Made by a program: the position numbers and the translations under genes
Shown here: one piece after another, positions 45,586 to 55,161 of the stretch
Layout of the letters: each line of letters starts with the position of its first letter
Numbering within the stretch: the first letter of the stretch is position 1
From: Cyanophora paradoxa
Lineage: Eukaryota; Glaucocystophyceae; Cyanophorales; Cyanophoraceae
Direction of reading: 5' to 3'
Length of the DNA: 64,000 bases
Assembly: GCA_004431415.1 (NCBI GenBank)
Contig: QPMI01000601.1
Span: 124,001-188,000 of the forward strand
The notes under the pieces: model-generated
Databases searched by the model: none
Told to the model about the DNA's origin: nothing
What the model saw: the letters and a program-made list of their open reading frames with translations, nothing else

Positions 45586-46491
45586 CCCCGCAGCCGCCCA
45601 CGGGCGCGGCGCCGGCCGCCGCCCCGCCTCCGCGCATCCCCGCTCGAGCCGAACCCTGCTAGGATACGCCCCCCTGCCCCCCGAACCCATGCAGTGCCCT
45701 TCCTTCTCGTCGCCAGCGCGCGCCTGTTTTGAATTCGGAAAATCTGCGTTCCCGAGGCGTGCACTGACAGCGCTAGCGGGGCTGCGAAGGCAGCGAGCGC
45801 GCGGGCCGGCGCCTCGGCCACGTATGCATCCTCATTTCCCGGCGTTGGCGACTTCGGTTCCGAGAACGTCGGGCCTAGGCGTGCCACGGTGCCCGGCGGC
45901 CTGCAGATGCGCATATATATATGCATGCAGGATGCGTGCGCTTCTGCGGCATTACTACATGTACAGTACGTATACACGTACGTATACAGCCTGCGTTGTG
46001 TGCACCGAACTGTGAGCTCTCAGCGGCTTGAGGATCCGGAATTTATTCACTGATCGATGGGATCGTTCTGACTGGGGAACTATCGGATTTCGAGCTTTGA
46101 TGTACCAGCTATCATAGTATTACATCGTTTGCGCCACGGCGAGGCTTGACTGCCACTTGATATGCAACTATTAAATGGGATATCAAAAAAAGTGCTCGTA
46201 CTATGGTACAGGGGACTCCGAGGGGAGAGGAGTTGAGAGCGCGATTCCGAAAAATTGCTTCGAACAAGAAATTAATGAAACCAGATACTTATACACCTGT
46301 TGCAGAATGCACGCACTGTCACAGTGTCCGCGATCGTGGGCCTAGAATGCTAGCTGATATCATCGCTTCTACAGGAGCTATCGCTACACGCATGAAACCA
46401 AGCACTCGGGACTCCATGGACGAAAAAAAGAAAGCCGCGTCGCACGCGCTGCAAGAAGCGGGCGGGGCGGGGCCGGCGCCTGAGCCGCGCC
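45586..46491. other. Convergent intergenic region with an AT-rich patch
   Basis: Composition falls toward AT from 46020 to 46440. Palindromic TATACGTACGTATA-like sequence lies near 45970. A 99-codon open frame at 46203-46502 has no recognisable features and overlaps the end of the minus-strand gene. Probably 3' flanks. Confidence 0.4.
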
Positions 46492-47878
46492 TCAGAGGTT
46501 GACGGAGGCGCGCGGGGCGGCCTCGAGGCCGAGGCGGGCGCGGTTGAGGAGGGCGAAGCGGAGGAGGGAGCGGGAGGCGTCCTGGCTCGAGCTCCGCCGC
46601 CGCTCGATCGCCGGCAGCGCCCCCCGCTCCCCCTCGTACGGCGGCTCCCGCTCCGGCGCGCTCAGCCGCCGCGCCCGCGGCCGCACCGCCGCCCCCTCCT
46701 CCCCCTCTTCCTCCCCCTCCTCCTCCTCCTCCTCTTCGGGGCGTCCAGGGGAGCCAGGCCCCGTCCCGGACGAGGGTGCGGTCTGGAGCGGGGGCAGCGG
46801 GCCGTGGCGGAGCCGCGCGAGGGGCCGGGGCGGCGGGGCCGGCGGGCTCGAGGGGGCCGGGGCGGAGGCGGCGCGCTCCCTGCTGGAGGGGATGCAGACG
46901 CCGAGGCGGACGGCGGAGGGGTCGGCGAGGCGCCGCGCCAGCGCCGAGCGCGGCGAGGAGAGGTCGGGGCACGTGATCGCCGCCAGCAGACGCCTCAGGA
47001 ACCGCAGCTCCCTGCGGGCGCGCCCCGGCATCGGCGGCGGCGGGCGCGCGGGCGCGGGGCGGGGCGCACAGATCTGGGCGGGGCCCCTCGGCGGAGCACC
47101 AGCGCTCGGCGAGGCTCTGCATCATTCGCAGGAATCTCGCCCGCGACACCGACGCGCCGCCCTGCCGGTCCCCCGCCTCAGACTCCGGAACGGGTCGCAG
47201 CGAGGGCCGTGGCCGCCGCGTTGCGGGGAGGGCGGGCGGGGCGGGCCTGCGCGTCGGCGAGGAAGTCGCTGCGGGCGCGGCGCAGCGCGTCCGCCTCGTC
47301 GAACGTCGATCGGAGCGCCCGGAACATGCACTGGTGGAACTGCACGTACCGGCCCTGCTCCAGGCCCGCTGCCGCGCCCCCCGAGACCGCGAGCCACAGC
47401 TGGGGGCGCGCGACCGCGTCAGTTCTGGAGTCTGCAGTTGGGCCCACACCCGCATCCAGACCTCGTCGATTGTTCGTAGTATTTCGGAGCGCTCGCCCGC
47501 GGCTGCTGGGGCGTTCGGCACGTCGATGCCGCCGATGCCGCGGGTACCGGTCGGCGCCGCTTGCCGTAGCGACGTCGACGGCCGCGCGGGGGGCACGCCG
47601 GGGGGTGGCGTCGGCACGCGTACGATGGGCCTGGCGGGGCTTCCGGATCCCGACCGCGGCACCGGCCGCCCTTCCGACTTCGATGACGAGCTCGAGGGCG
47701 ATTCCATACGCTCGCGGGGCTGCGCGTGCGTCCCGGCGCCAGCAGCTGGGCCTTGAAATTGGCTGGAAGTCGGGTCATCCCGCGAGCTCGAGCGGTCAAA
47801 GACGCTGAGGAGCCTCCCGAAGAGGCTGGACGAGGCGGCCGCTGCGGAGGCGGGCTGCTCGCCGCGCAACCCCCGCAT
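46492..47878 (-). CDS. Host protein with helical/EF-hand-like core, unknown function
   Basis: Start chosen at 47878 (MRGLRGEQPASAAAASSSLF); an upstream in-frame Met at 48016 is possible. A Ser/Pro-rich N-terminus precedes SEILRTIDEVWMRVWAQLQT, then LEQGRYVQFHQCMFRALRST, FDEADALRRARSDFLAD, SVSRARFLRMMQSLAERWC and ELRFLRRLLAAITCPDLSS. A long Glu-run (EEEEEEEGEEEGEEG) precedes the C-terminal RSSSQDASRSLLRFALLNRA, and stop is at 46492. The spacing of the Trp/Phe/Asp-containing helices resembles calmodulin-like fold proteins of flagellated protists, but no canonical EF-hand loop is seen. Three or four introns. Confidence 0.55.
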
Positions 47879-49063
47879 GGCCGCGCGACGCGCCCCCGGG
47901 ACCACACTCGCCAGCCCCCTCCTCGTCTGCTGCAGCTGCTGGCCGCCGGCGTCGGCTCGCTGCTCGGCGCTCAGTTGCCGGCGGCGGCGCGGCGGCTGTG
48001 GGGGAGACGAGCGCACCAGCAGTGGTCCAGCACTATATTACTGCGGCCGCAGTGCGGCGCCAGCTGCCTCTGACTCACCACCGGTACGGCGGTACGCCGG
48101 TACCGCGGCCGCGCGGGCGTGCGACGCACGCGGCACGCCGACGCTTAAGCTTTGATCGACGTGATGAACCGTGAACGCCGGCGCAAGCTATACTCCCTCC
48201 ATCACGCGGCTTCGCGCGCCGGCTGATGAGCACGGCTCATCATGATCATGCTCATCATGATATCGATCAAGATCTAGATTCTAGAGCCGCTGAGCGCACT
48301 TGTGCCACGGTGAATCGTCGGTGATCATGATCGTGAAGCAGCTAGCGCGCGCGCTAGCTAGCGCTGGCTACTAGTGGCCGCGGCTAGCGCGCGGAGCGCC
48401 GCCGCTGCGCCGGAGGCCCGGAGCTCGAGCCCGGCGGCCTAGCGCTAGCGCTAGCGTCGACGTCGACGTCGACGTCGACGTCGACGCCCCCGCGGCCTAG
48501 GGTGGAACTTTTTTTGGGAGAGGGTACAGTAGTGCTGCCGGTTCGACGAAAATATAATCTGTCGGTTCGGTGACCTCTAGATCTGCATATGCTGACTCCG
48601 TGAGTGACGTCGACGTCGACGGCGATGGCGACATGCGCATGCGCATGCGCATGCAGGCTGATGCAGCATGCAGCATGCTCGATCGAGGGATCCGGATTCC
48701 GCGGAGACTCGAAGTGTCCGCTTCAAATTCGAGATCTAGAGGTGCACGTACGTGACGAATCACTGACGATGGGGCCACAGAATTATTGATAGATCGATAT
48801 CGAGCTTTATATATATATAACTTGTGCGTTTGCATGCGCAATATTGATATCACATTTAATAAATTAAGCTCTCTCAATTATATATAAACGCTATATAGCG
48901 CTAGCGCTATAAATTGGATATTAAATTAAGTTTTAAGGATCTCTATTGCACAAGAATTCGCGTGTTCACTGCATGATTGTGCGCACGACGCCGCACGTGC
49001 ATGCAACGGTGCAAGTTTTGCTTTTTCGTTTCTCCTGACAAAAACACTGCAAAGAAATAGTGG
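47879..49063. other. Non-coding region rich in palindromes
   Basis: Contains TGATCATGATCATG-like, GCTAGCGCGCGCTAGC-like and CTATATAGCGCTAGCGCTATA-like palindromes, plus an alternating GCATGC run near 48634-48655. No gene seen. AT-rich from 48780 on. Confidence 0.5.
48456..48485. repeat. (GTCGAC)5 tandem palindrome
   Basis: Five perfect consecutive copies of GTCGAC. Confidence 0.9.
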
Positions 49064-49071
49064 ACCAGTGG

Positions 49072-49591
49072 CAGTGATGGAATTAATAATAAACCCCAAA
49101 AAGGGACTTTATAAGAATGATTATTAATAGTTAATAATTAGTTATTAGTAGATTAATAAATACTTCCTCATAGAAGCGCGAAACCACGCGTTGAAGGAGC
49201 GCTGCGGCACGTTTCTGGTGCTAAACACTCTTATATAAGCTGCTTTAGCATTGCGAGTGCCCTCTATATCTGTTGGGGATCGAATAAAAGGGTTAAAGTG
49301 CGACCAAGGGGGTACTGGATGGTCTGAGCTGCCGTCTGATCAGCTTATGAGCGTCATATCAAGCTGCAGAAGTGCCCAGAAGGTCTCTAGACGTGCATAG
49401 AACTGCTTTATATCGCTCTAGCATGCACAGATTCGTCATAGAGTGCAAGAAATGGTGTATCTATGGGTACCCCCCTAAACTAATAAACGTTATTAATAAG
49501 AATGGCGGTTCTGGGACCTTATTAATAACGTATTATTAATTAGTTATTAATTAGCTAATAAAAAAGGTTATGAATAAAGTTCCCATCACTG
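49072..49591. mobile_element. hAT-type MITE
   Basis: Ends begin CAGTGATGGAA and finish TTCCCATCACTG, an inverted pair. An exact 8-bp direct repeat ACCAGTGG flanks it at 49064-49071 and 49592-49599. Eight-bp duplications with short CA(G/T)-type ends are the hallmark of hAT elements. The 520-base interior has no transposase and holds repeated TTATTAAT words near both ends. Confidence 0.85.
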
Positions 49592-49614
49592 ACCAGTGGA
49601 CCAATTAGCTATTG

Positions 49615-49735
49615 TTTTTTGGTGAATTACCGGCCAGCTGCAGTGGGCCGTGGGCCGTGGCCCGTGGGCCGTGGCCACAGTCTCTACTACGACTCTCTAG
49701 ACACCAGCAGGTCCAGCACTGCGGGGGCTGCCCAA
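49615..49735 (-). repeat. A-tailed SINE-like retro-insertion, copy 1
   Basis: A T-run followed by GGTGAATTACCGGCC, then CCACAGTCTCTA, a split CTCTAGACACCAGCA and CAGCACTGCGGGG. On the minus strand this is a short element ending in poly-A. It matches the insertion at 51552-51613, except for an extra GGGCCGTGG-type minisatellite and small duplications. The left boundary of the retrotranscript (49735 or further) is unclear. Confidence 0.6.
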
Positions 49736-49850
49736 GGGGCATAAAGACAAAAAAGCAAAATAACTAAGACAATAGAGCACGAAGAAAGACAAGACAAAGA
49801 GCCAAAATCGACAATAAAAAAGAAAAGACACAGAGACAGATCGAGAAGCC

Positions 49851-49915
49851 TTTTTTTTGGTGAATTACCGGCCACCGTGGCACAGCCTCTAGTCTACTCC
49901 AGCACTTTGATTCCA
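49851..49915 (-). repeat. A-tailed SINE-like retro-insertion, copy 2
   Basis: Eight T, then GGTGAATTACCGGCCACCGT, CACAGCCTCTAG and CCAGCACT. A diverged copy of the same family as 49615-49735 and 51552-51613. Confidence 0.55.
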
Positions 49916-50037
49916 GGCTTTGAAGAGACGACTCGGCGATATATCATATATAAGCGAACCAGTCCGAGCAAATCTAGTGAGAGAGGATGACAGACAGGAA
50001 GAAGAGCTAGCTTTAGCTAAATAGAGCTAGAGATCTA

Positions 50038-50045
50038 GATACGAT
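50038..50045. repeat. 8-bp target duplication of outer hAT-type element, left
   Basis: GATACGAT, repeated exactly at 63397-63404 outside the right inverted end. Confidence 0.75.
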
Positions 50046-50274
50046 TAGGGCTGGGTCCAGTGAGATCAGTGGAGGGTCGAGGGTCTCACTCCACTCACTG
50101 AGTGAGGATTTTGGCTCACTCGTACAAAGCAAAATGTATGGGGCGAGTGAGCCGGACCTCAGCCCGCGCCGCGCGGGGGGGTATCTGGCGCCATAAAATC
50201 ACGACCCAGGCGCCCCACCTAACGATTTGGGGGTACTTTTGAGTCAGATCTACATGCATATGCGTGTAGCGTAG

Positions 50275-50563
50275 CACATGACATATGCGCATTACACCCA
50301 AATTTTAGCGCCTTTTATTTACGACATTCAGTAACAACTTTACGATTCCCGACAATCGGAAAATATCACCACCCAATAAACCCATTTAATCGAGAGATTC
50401 CCGATGAAACCTACAACAATCGAGAGATTCCCGACAATTCACCATCGGACAATCGATGAAATACCCATTTAATCGATTGAATCCATAAAAAACAACAACC
50501 ACTAAACCATTCACAGTTACACCCGTTACACTTCCACATCTCCGATTGATTCACATTACACCC
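50275..50563. repeat. Left terminal inverted repeat of the virus-like element
   Basis: Starts CACATGACATATGCGCATTA and ends CACATTACACCC. It matches 62841-63129 inverted along its length by eye. It holds internal direct repeats AATCGAGAGATTCCCGA at 50388-50404 and 50419-50435. Just outside, GTAGCG (50266-50271) also occurs at the right end (63129-63134), a candidate 6-bp target duplication separated from the repeat by three bases on the left. Confidence 0.95.
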
Positions 50564-50564
50564 A

Positions 50565-50888
50565 TCACATTCGCATAAATTGCATCCAAGTAGCAGGATT
50601 AGCAATACTTACGTCTGATTCGGAAGACATACCTTTTTGGTAATTATAACAGAATTCACAAAGTAGTCCCTGAGACATTGGTTTGAGTTTTTCAGTATCT
50701 CCACAAATCATACAACAGTTTCGGGTTCCCATTCGTTCATACATAGCATTTGCTTTTGCCTGTTGTGAATGTGTTAATTTCAATTCGCCGACGTTTTCAT
50801 TTACCATAGAAACAACCGGACGTCCACTTTTAGCGCCGACGTATTCAGTCATATTACGATGTCGTTCACTTGCTTTTCTCTTACCCAT
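50565..50888 (-). CDS. Small zinc-binding-type protein of the virus-like element
   Basis: 107 residues, basic N-terminus (MGKRKASERHRNMTEYVG) and a four-Cys cluster CCMICGD...LLCEFC near residues 57-80, consistent with a zinc ribbon. Its stop codon lies two bases inside the inner edge of the left inverted repeat. It is divergent from the ORF at 50995, with 106 bp between them. Family not recognised. Confidence 0.7.
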   Translation of the reverse strand: MGKRKASERHRNMTEYVGAKSGRPVVSMVNENVGELKLTHSQQAKANAMYERMGTRNCCMICGDTEKLKPMSQGLLCEFCYNYQKGMSSESDVSIANPATWMQFMRM

Positions 50889-50941
50889 CGTTATTACTAC
50901 TTCTCAGATTCCTTTTAAACTTTGTCAAATTTTGCCCCGAT

Positions 50942-50954
50942 GCAAAAAATGACG
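50942..50954 (+). promoter_or_regulatory. Conserved upstream motif, copy 1
   Basis: GCAAAAAATGACG, 41 bp before the ATG at 50995. CAAAAAATGA(C/T)G recurs before three more plus-strand non-structural ORFs of this element. Confidence 0.6.
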
Positions 50955-50994
50955 CTTTAAAACTTAAAACTTTACAACGATACACTTGTAATCA

Positions 50995-51507
50995 ATGGCG
51001 ACCAAACGAACCGCGGACATTCTGTGTTATAACATGGACTTCTTACCTAATTCAAATAGTGTTTACGCTGATTTTTTCGGAGATAATCTAACTGATGAAT
51101 CTATTTCGATTATATTTGGTGTATACAAGTGTTTGCATCAATTCCAAGGTGTAACATCAGATATGCTACACAAATGCTTCCTTACCAATAGACTCGATGA
51201 ATTGATTCATAAAAGAAATAAAAATAATCCATCGGGCTATTTCAAGAAGTTGAAAGAAAAAGGAATTATTATAGGAAAAACTTGTTTTTCAGAGCAGCAA
51301 GACATACCTAAATTCGAAATACTTGATGACAGTTATTGTATTAATTGTGGGCATGCAGATTATCTAACAGAAAATCACCCACGATTCACAGCGCCACCTG
51401 ATTGTTATGTTTGTTGTGAATTTCTTTGTAAAAAGTGCGCATACTACGACAAACAAAAGTATTCATTCGTGCATTTCAAATGTAGCCCAAAAATGGGCAA
51501 AAAATGA
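50995..51507 (+). CDS. Zinc-binding-type protein of the virus-like element, unknown function
   Basis: 170 residues, start at the first ATG after the motif at 50942. The N-terminal two-thirds is helical (ESISIIFGVYKCLHQFQGVT, GYFKKLKEKGIIIGKTCF). The C-terminal third has Cys pairs in CINCGH and CYVCCEFLCKKCAYYDKQKY, a likely treble-clef or RING-like zinc site. Ends KCSPKMGKK. Family not recognised. Confidence 0.75.
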   Translation: MATKRTADILCYNMDFLPNSNSVYADFFGDNLTDESISIIFGVYKCLHQFQGVTSDMLHKCFLTNRLDELIHKRNKNNPSGYFKKLKEKGIIIGKTCFSEQQDIPKFEILDDSYCINCGHADYLTENHPRFTAPPDCYVCCEFLCKKCAYYDKQKYSFVHFKCSPKMGKK

Positions 51508-51509
51508 TG
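51497..51509 (+). promoter_or_regulatory. Conserved upstream motif, copy 2 (variant)
   Basis: GCAAAAAATGATG overlaps the stop codon of the preceding ORF and lies about 27 bp before the ATG at 51537 of the interrupted DUF5710-like gene. One base differs from the other copies. Confidence 0.5.
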
Positions 51510-51536
51510 TCCCAAAAAAATAACAATTAAAAACAA

Positions 51537-52011
51537 TGGATTACTACGGAGTTTTTTTTTTTTTTTTTTTGGTGAATTACCGGCCACAGTCTCTAGACAC
51601 CAGCACTGCGGGGTTTACATGTTGGATATTGAAAATCCGGAATTACATAAAGATCTTCTCGAAAACAACGGGGCTGAATGGGATCCGGACACAAAATTAT
51701 GGTTTGTCGAAGACGAAAATAACGAACTTTTAAAACAATTCCGTGTAAAACATCCGGGTGAATTCGACCAAGATTACGTTAAACAATTCCACCGCCAGTA
51801 TTTCGTGGCTGATATCAAAGCAAGACTACCGGAGATTGCGGCAAAGCGTATATTTACTCAGTCATCATTACGCAAATATATTAAAAAACAAGGCGCTACA
51901 TACGATCCTCAGTATCGTTTATGGTATGTTACTGATCCTGAAAGTGAGATATGCAAGATCTTTAAGATGTTCACACTCGAACAGGTAGAAGATCTGAGAA
52001 GACCAAATTAA
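51537..52011 (+). pseudogene. Protein with two DUF5710-like repeats, interrupted near its start
   Basis: The original start is probably ATG 51537 (MDYYG). After five codons an A-tailed insertion (51552-51613) intervenes. The frame resumes in register at 51614 with ATG 51619 as a usable downstream start, so an almost full product (130 residues) may still be made. Two repeats are visible: residues 8-42 from 51619 with NNGAEWDPDTKLWFVED, and about 83-120 with KQGATYDPQYRLWYVTD. Both match the 'GA.(W/Y)D...K.W(Y/F)V' core of DUF5710-type domains found in plasmid and viral proteins. Role unknown, possibly nucleic-acid binding. Confidence 0.65.
51552..51613 (-). mobile_element. A-tailed SINE-like insertion inside the virus-like element, copy 3
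   Basis: Nineteen T followed by GGTGAATTACCGGCCACAGT, CTCTAGACACCAGCACTG and CGGGG. It is the cleanest copy of the family seen at 49615 and 49851. Its removal restores the reading frame of the DUF5710-like gene. No clear target duplication is visible. It post-dates the virus-like element. Confidence 0.75.
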
Positions 52012-52760
52012 ACCGTAATCGTCGTGGGTTCATTACTAATTCTTATCGATTCTCTCTTTTTTATCGCTCGTCTCTTAACAAACTTGCGAAACGCTTTCAT
52101 GTCATCATCTGTTATTATTGCACGGTCTGTGTATACTTTGATGTCATAACCTTGTAACCCAGTTATAACGGTCTGATAATTGTAACCCCAAAGTCTATGT
52201 AGTTCTTTGTAAGTCTTCTTGTCCAATCCACCGTTATATTCATCGAATGCACAGTTAAACTCTTTCTCATTTCCTAAAATGTTAAAGAATACCACAAATT
52301 CCACATTACGACGAATGGTAGTAGAAATAGAACATATACGTTGGACATTGAAAATAACGGTTATACCATAATGTCTTCCGCTCGTTACCAGTTTGGATAA
52401 CACAGCCGAATTATGCATATCCAAATTAGAACCTATCATGTCATCTAAAATTATTACCAAACTATTACGCTTCTCATTGTTTTCGATTCGTTTCTTTTGC
52501 ATACTAATTAGTTTCACTACCACATTATCATCCCATTCCTCATAGATGTTACCAGGATGCGTTATATCTTTGAATTGACCGGTAAACGCAGTGGAACTAA
52601 ATACTACAATCTGATCGATCTTATCGCGCAGTTCATAAAGTAGATATTTACAATACGTTGTCTTACCAGAATTGGAGCGCCCGGCAAGCAAAAAACGCGA
52701 AGGTAATTTAGCAGTTTTAACCGGGTCGAATTCGGGAATATCATTTAAATCTATATCCAT
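52008..52760 (-). CDS. Genome-packaging ATPase, FtsK/HerA (A32-like)
   Basis: 250 residues. Walker A GRSNSGKTTYCK at 27-38, Walker B SLVIILDDMIG at 100-110, followed by the characteristic VTSGRHYGITVIFNVQR (sensor/arginine region). This layout and length match the A32-like ATPases of virophages, PLVs and large DNA viruses, which pump DNA into the capsid. Codes toward the left and overlaps the end of the DUF5710-like gene by 4 bp. Directly downstream in transcription order of the capsid gene, so the two may form a late unit. Intact. Confidence 0.95.
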   Translation of the reverse strand: MDIDLNDIPEFDPVKTAKLPSRFLLAGRSNSGKTTYCKYLLYELRDKIDQIVVFSSTAFTGQFKDITHPGNIYEEWDDNVVVKLISMQKKRIENNEKRNSLVIILDDMIGSNLDMHNSAVLSKLVTSGRHYGITVIFNVQRICSISTTIRRNVEFVVFFNILGNEKEFNCAFDEYNGGLDKKTYKELHRLWGYNYQTVITGLQGYDIKVYTDRAIITDDDMKAFRKFVKRRAIKKRESIRISNEPTTITV

Positions 52761-53584
52761 TACTGTGTGTCCGTTACAGTAATAAGATAAAAAACAAAAT
52801 CATGCGCTAACCTATACGCAATTTGCAGGCTTCCTACTTTAAAGAAAGAAAAAAGAATCGTCAGACAAGCCGACTCGGCGGCGCCCTTTTAAAAGTTGGA
52901 AACTTTCAGTGTCGAAATGTTATAGCCATTGAGAACCATGACATTGTGACGGAGCGCGTAAATATCCACCTGAACCGGCGCCTCATCGGTGCAACCAGAA
53001 ACTACAAGATCCATGTAAGAACTTGAAGAATTGAAGAAGTCTTGATAACCCATGACCGAATTATGGAGAGAATCCTTACCGCTCTTGCTTAGGACAACAC
53101 CATAAACACATCCATCCTCAAAACCAAGATCAGAATTGCCCACAGTGCATCCCTTGTAGTGAGACGGGATATGGTTTACAGCAGACAGGAAACCGCCAAT
53201 AGGTTTGTTTGAGATTTCAAGCGATCGGTTGTTATGGAAAATTTGGAACTGTTCAATTTTCACATTGGAATAGTAACCAGAAAGAGTCGAATGTGTGTAT
53301 TTATCAAGCTCATTGGTTTCACGAACAGTCATAAGAATTGAATGAACCAGACCGGAAACACTCGCAAGTGTAACCTCGACATTTTGCCCATCATCCGCCG
53401 CTTTAAGCGCTCGGGTCTTCTTGTGGATCACTTCCGTAATCGGGATGCGAATACCTCCTTGTTCATTCGCCGTCTTTAAGAGGTTCTCAGCTTCCGCAGA
53501 AGCAATATTAACGAATTGACAGATTAGCGCGCAATCACCCATAGTGACATTTCCACCAGCAGGAACCAAAACTACTGAATTCTC

Positions 53585-54559
53585 CGACGCTCACGGCAGC
53601 TGAACGGCAGGCGCAGATGTGCGTGCTACGGGGGCTGCCCCCGGCGGGCCTCACCGATATGATTCGCGAGACCGTCACGGACGCCAAGAAAGCTGCCCAG
53701 GTCGTGCGCAAGCTGACGACGGCCATAGGCGAGCAGGCCCATAAAACGTGGGCCGCCAGATGCCAGGCGTACGCGGAGTGGGAGAAGGCGTGCGGGATCA
53801 CGAAGGTCATGAAAGAACGTCGCGCCAAGGCGAAGCGCACTGAGGCGCGCGGGCGCGAGGCCGACGCGCCGCCTGACGATACGGCTGGCAACGCTCGCAG
53901 GAAGCGCGCGGATCCGGAGCCCCGGCAGCGGGAACGCTGCAGGGAGTGCGGTGCCCTCGAGTCCCGCCACCAAGGCGGGGAAACCCTAGCCCTCTCACAC
54001 CTGAGCTGCCCGCCAGACGACTACGGCTGGGTCCGGGCTTCAGCGGCCATGCAAGTATACGACCATACGAACAGGTATGCTTGGGGCGTGGGCACACAGA
54101 GGGCGCGCCCGCGCTAGAGGGAGACACTGGGGGATTGCGGTCTGGGGGCGGGGCCGGAGGACGCAACACCAACAAATGGAGGCGGCGGAGGCGACGGCAG
54201 GAGGCGGCCAGTAGCCCAATCTACTGGGGCTGGCGAGGAGCCTGGCACACGGCGCGGCGAGGCCCTTGGGCAGCGCTGGCGGCGGACATACCATGATTGG
54301 GAGTCTTTTGTAGAGATAGGACCTCGTAGCCGGGAGTTTAGGTTGGTTTAGAAATCGATACAGCTAGCTTCCACATCATTAGTATTAGTTAGAAACCTCC
54401 TTAGCTAGATATCTAGACACGAAACCTTCAAACCTTTCGTTCATTTTGTACTTTCTAAAGCACAGCATACGACGGTCCTCGATAGTATCTAGTCGGAGAG
54501 ATTTATTGGGCGATGTGAAACTCATTGTAGTTGTGTTGTGTGCTAATGCAAGAGATTTT
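53585..54559 (+). mobile_element. 5'-truncated LINE fragment inserted in the capsid gene
   Basis: The direct repeat CCAAAACTACTGAATTCTC (19 bp) occurs at 53566-53584 and 54560-54578 and brackets the fragment exactly, the signature of target-primed reverse transcription. The first 715 bases are GC-rich like the host, the last 260 AT-richer. It has no obvious A-tail. It carries the C-terminal ORF2 remnant at 53617-54117. Confidence 0.88.
53617..54117 (+). pseudogene. C-terminal remnant of LINE ORF2
   Basis: Open frame of 166 codons with AHKTWAARCQAYAEWEKACG, the block that follows the reverse transcriptase in many LINE proteins. A Cys/His cluster CRECGALESRH...LSHLSC comes next. It parallels the IWRDRCARNHAWELRHGI block of the LINE at 8304-11564, so both probably belong to one host family. 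No reverse transcriptase core is present. Confidence 0.65.
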
Positions 54560-55161
54560 CCAAAACTACTGAATTCTCGCGAAAATCTACCTCGATAGTG
54601 GGCATGTCCGCAAGAACGCAAAGGGGGAAATATGCATCATCCCAGAATTGGGCAGGAATCTTAATGATATATTCCGTAGATTCGTCAGTGCTAAGGCGAC
54701 TAATTTCACGGAAATATCCAAGAGAAGCGCGCATAGTAGCCATGGTTGCTGTGTCATTGTCTACCAGAGCATTAACAGTGATCCAATCGCCAGGGATGAT
54801 ATACTTAAACCCACCGTGGACAAAACGAACCTCTTTAATGTAAGAAGCGCCACCATTGGGAAGAGTGCAAGCAACACCACCACCGGTAGTAACCTTAAAG
54901 TAAAGTGAAACGCCACTTAGTAGTTGCTTGCGTGGTAGATCAAAATAAGCGGTCGTTTTGAAACCGAAAGTATTACCACGTGGGCGAACCTGTTCAAGGA
55001 ACGGCTTATATTTGGGGTTGGTTCCGATTTGGAGACCGGGAGATAGATAAATTTGATCCGATCCGGGAGTAACGAGGAGTTCTTTAAGGGTCGTTCCAGT
55101 AAGCGCCATGTCTTATGTTTAAAATACGAAAAGAAATTTTTAAATTACATTATTAAACAGA

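Larger units (their letters stand above)
52889..55109 (-). pseudogene. Major capsid protein (double jelly-roll), split by a LINE insertion
   Basis: The N-terminal half (55109-54560) begins MALTGTTLKELLVTPGSDQI and includes FLEQVRPRGNTFGFKTTAYF and FVHGGFKYIIPGDWITVNAL. The C-terminal half (53565-52889) includes SVSGLVHSILMTVRETNELD, YYSNVKIEQFQIFHNNRSLE and VDIYALRHNVMVLNGYNIST. Without the 975-bp insert and one copy of its 19-bp target duplication, the frame is continuous for 408 codons plus stop. Size, beta-rich content and position beside the ATPase and penton genes support the double jelly-roll capsid of PLVs; no sequence search was possible. As it stands no full capsid can be made. Confidence 0.8.

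Noticed and set aside
46203-46502. 99-codon plus-strand ORF with a CTHC motif
   Set aside because: No homologue features, overlaps the end of the minus-strand gene, and lies in an AT-rich 3' flank; only one pair of Cys.
51536-51733. 65-codon ORF with a Phe run beginning MDYYG
   Set aside because: The Phe run is the T-tract of the retro-insertion; only the first five codons belong to the viral gene.
54385-54621. 78-codon minus-strand ORF spanning the right edge of the capsid insertion
   Set aside because: It crosses the insertion boundary at 54559 in a frame different from the capsid frame, so it is a chance fusion.
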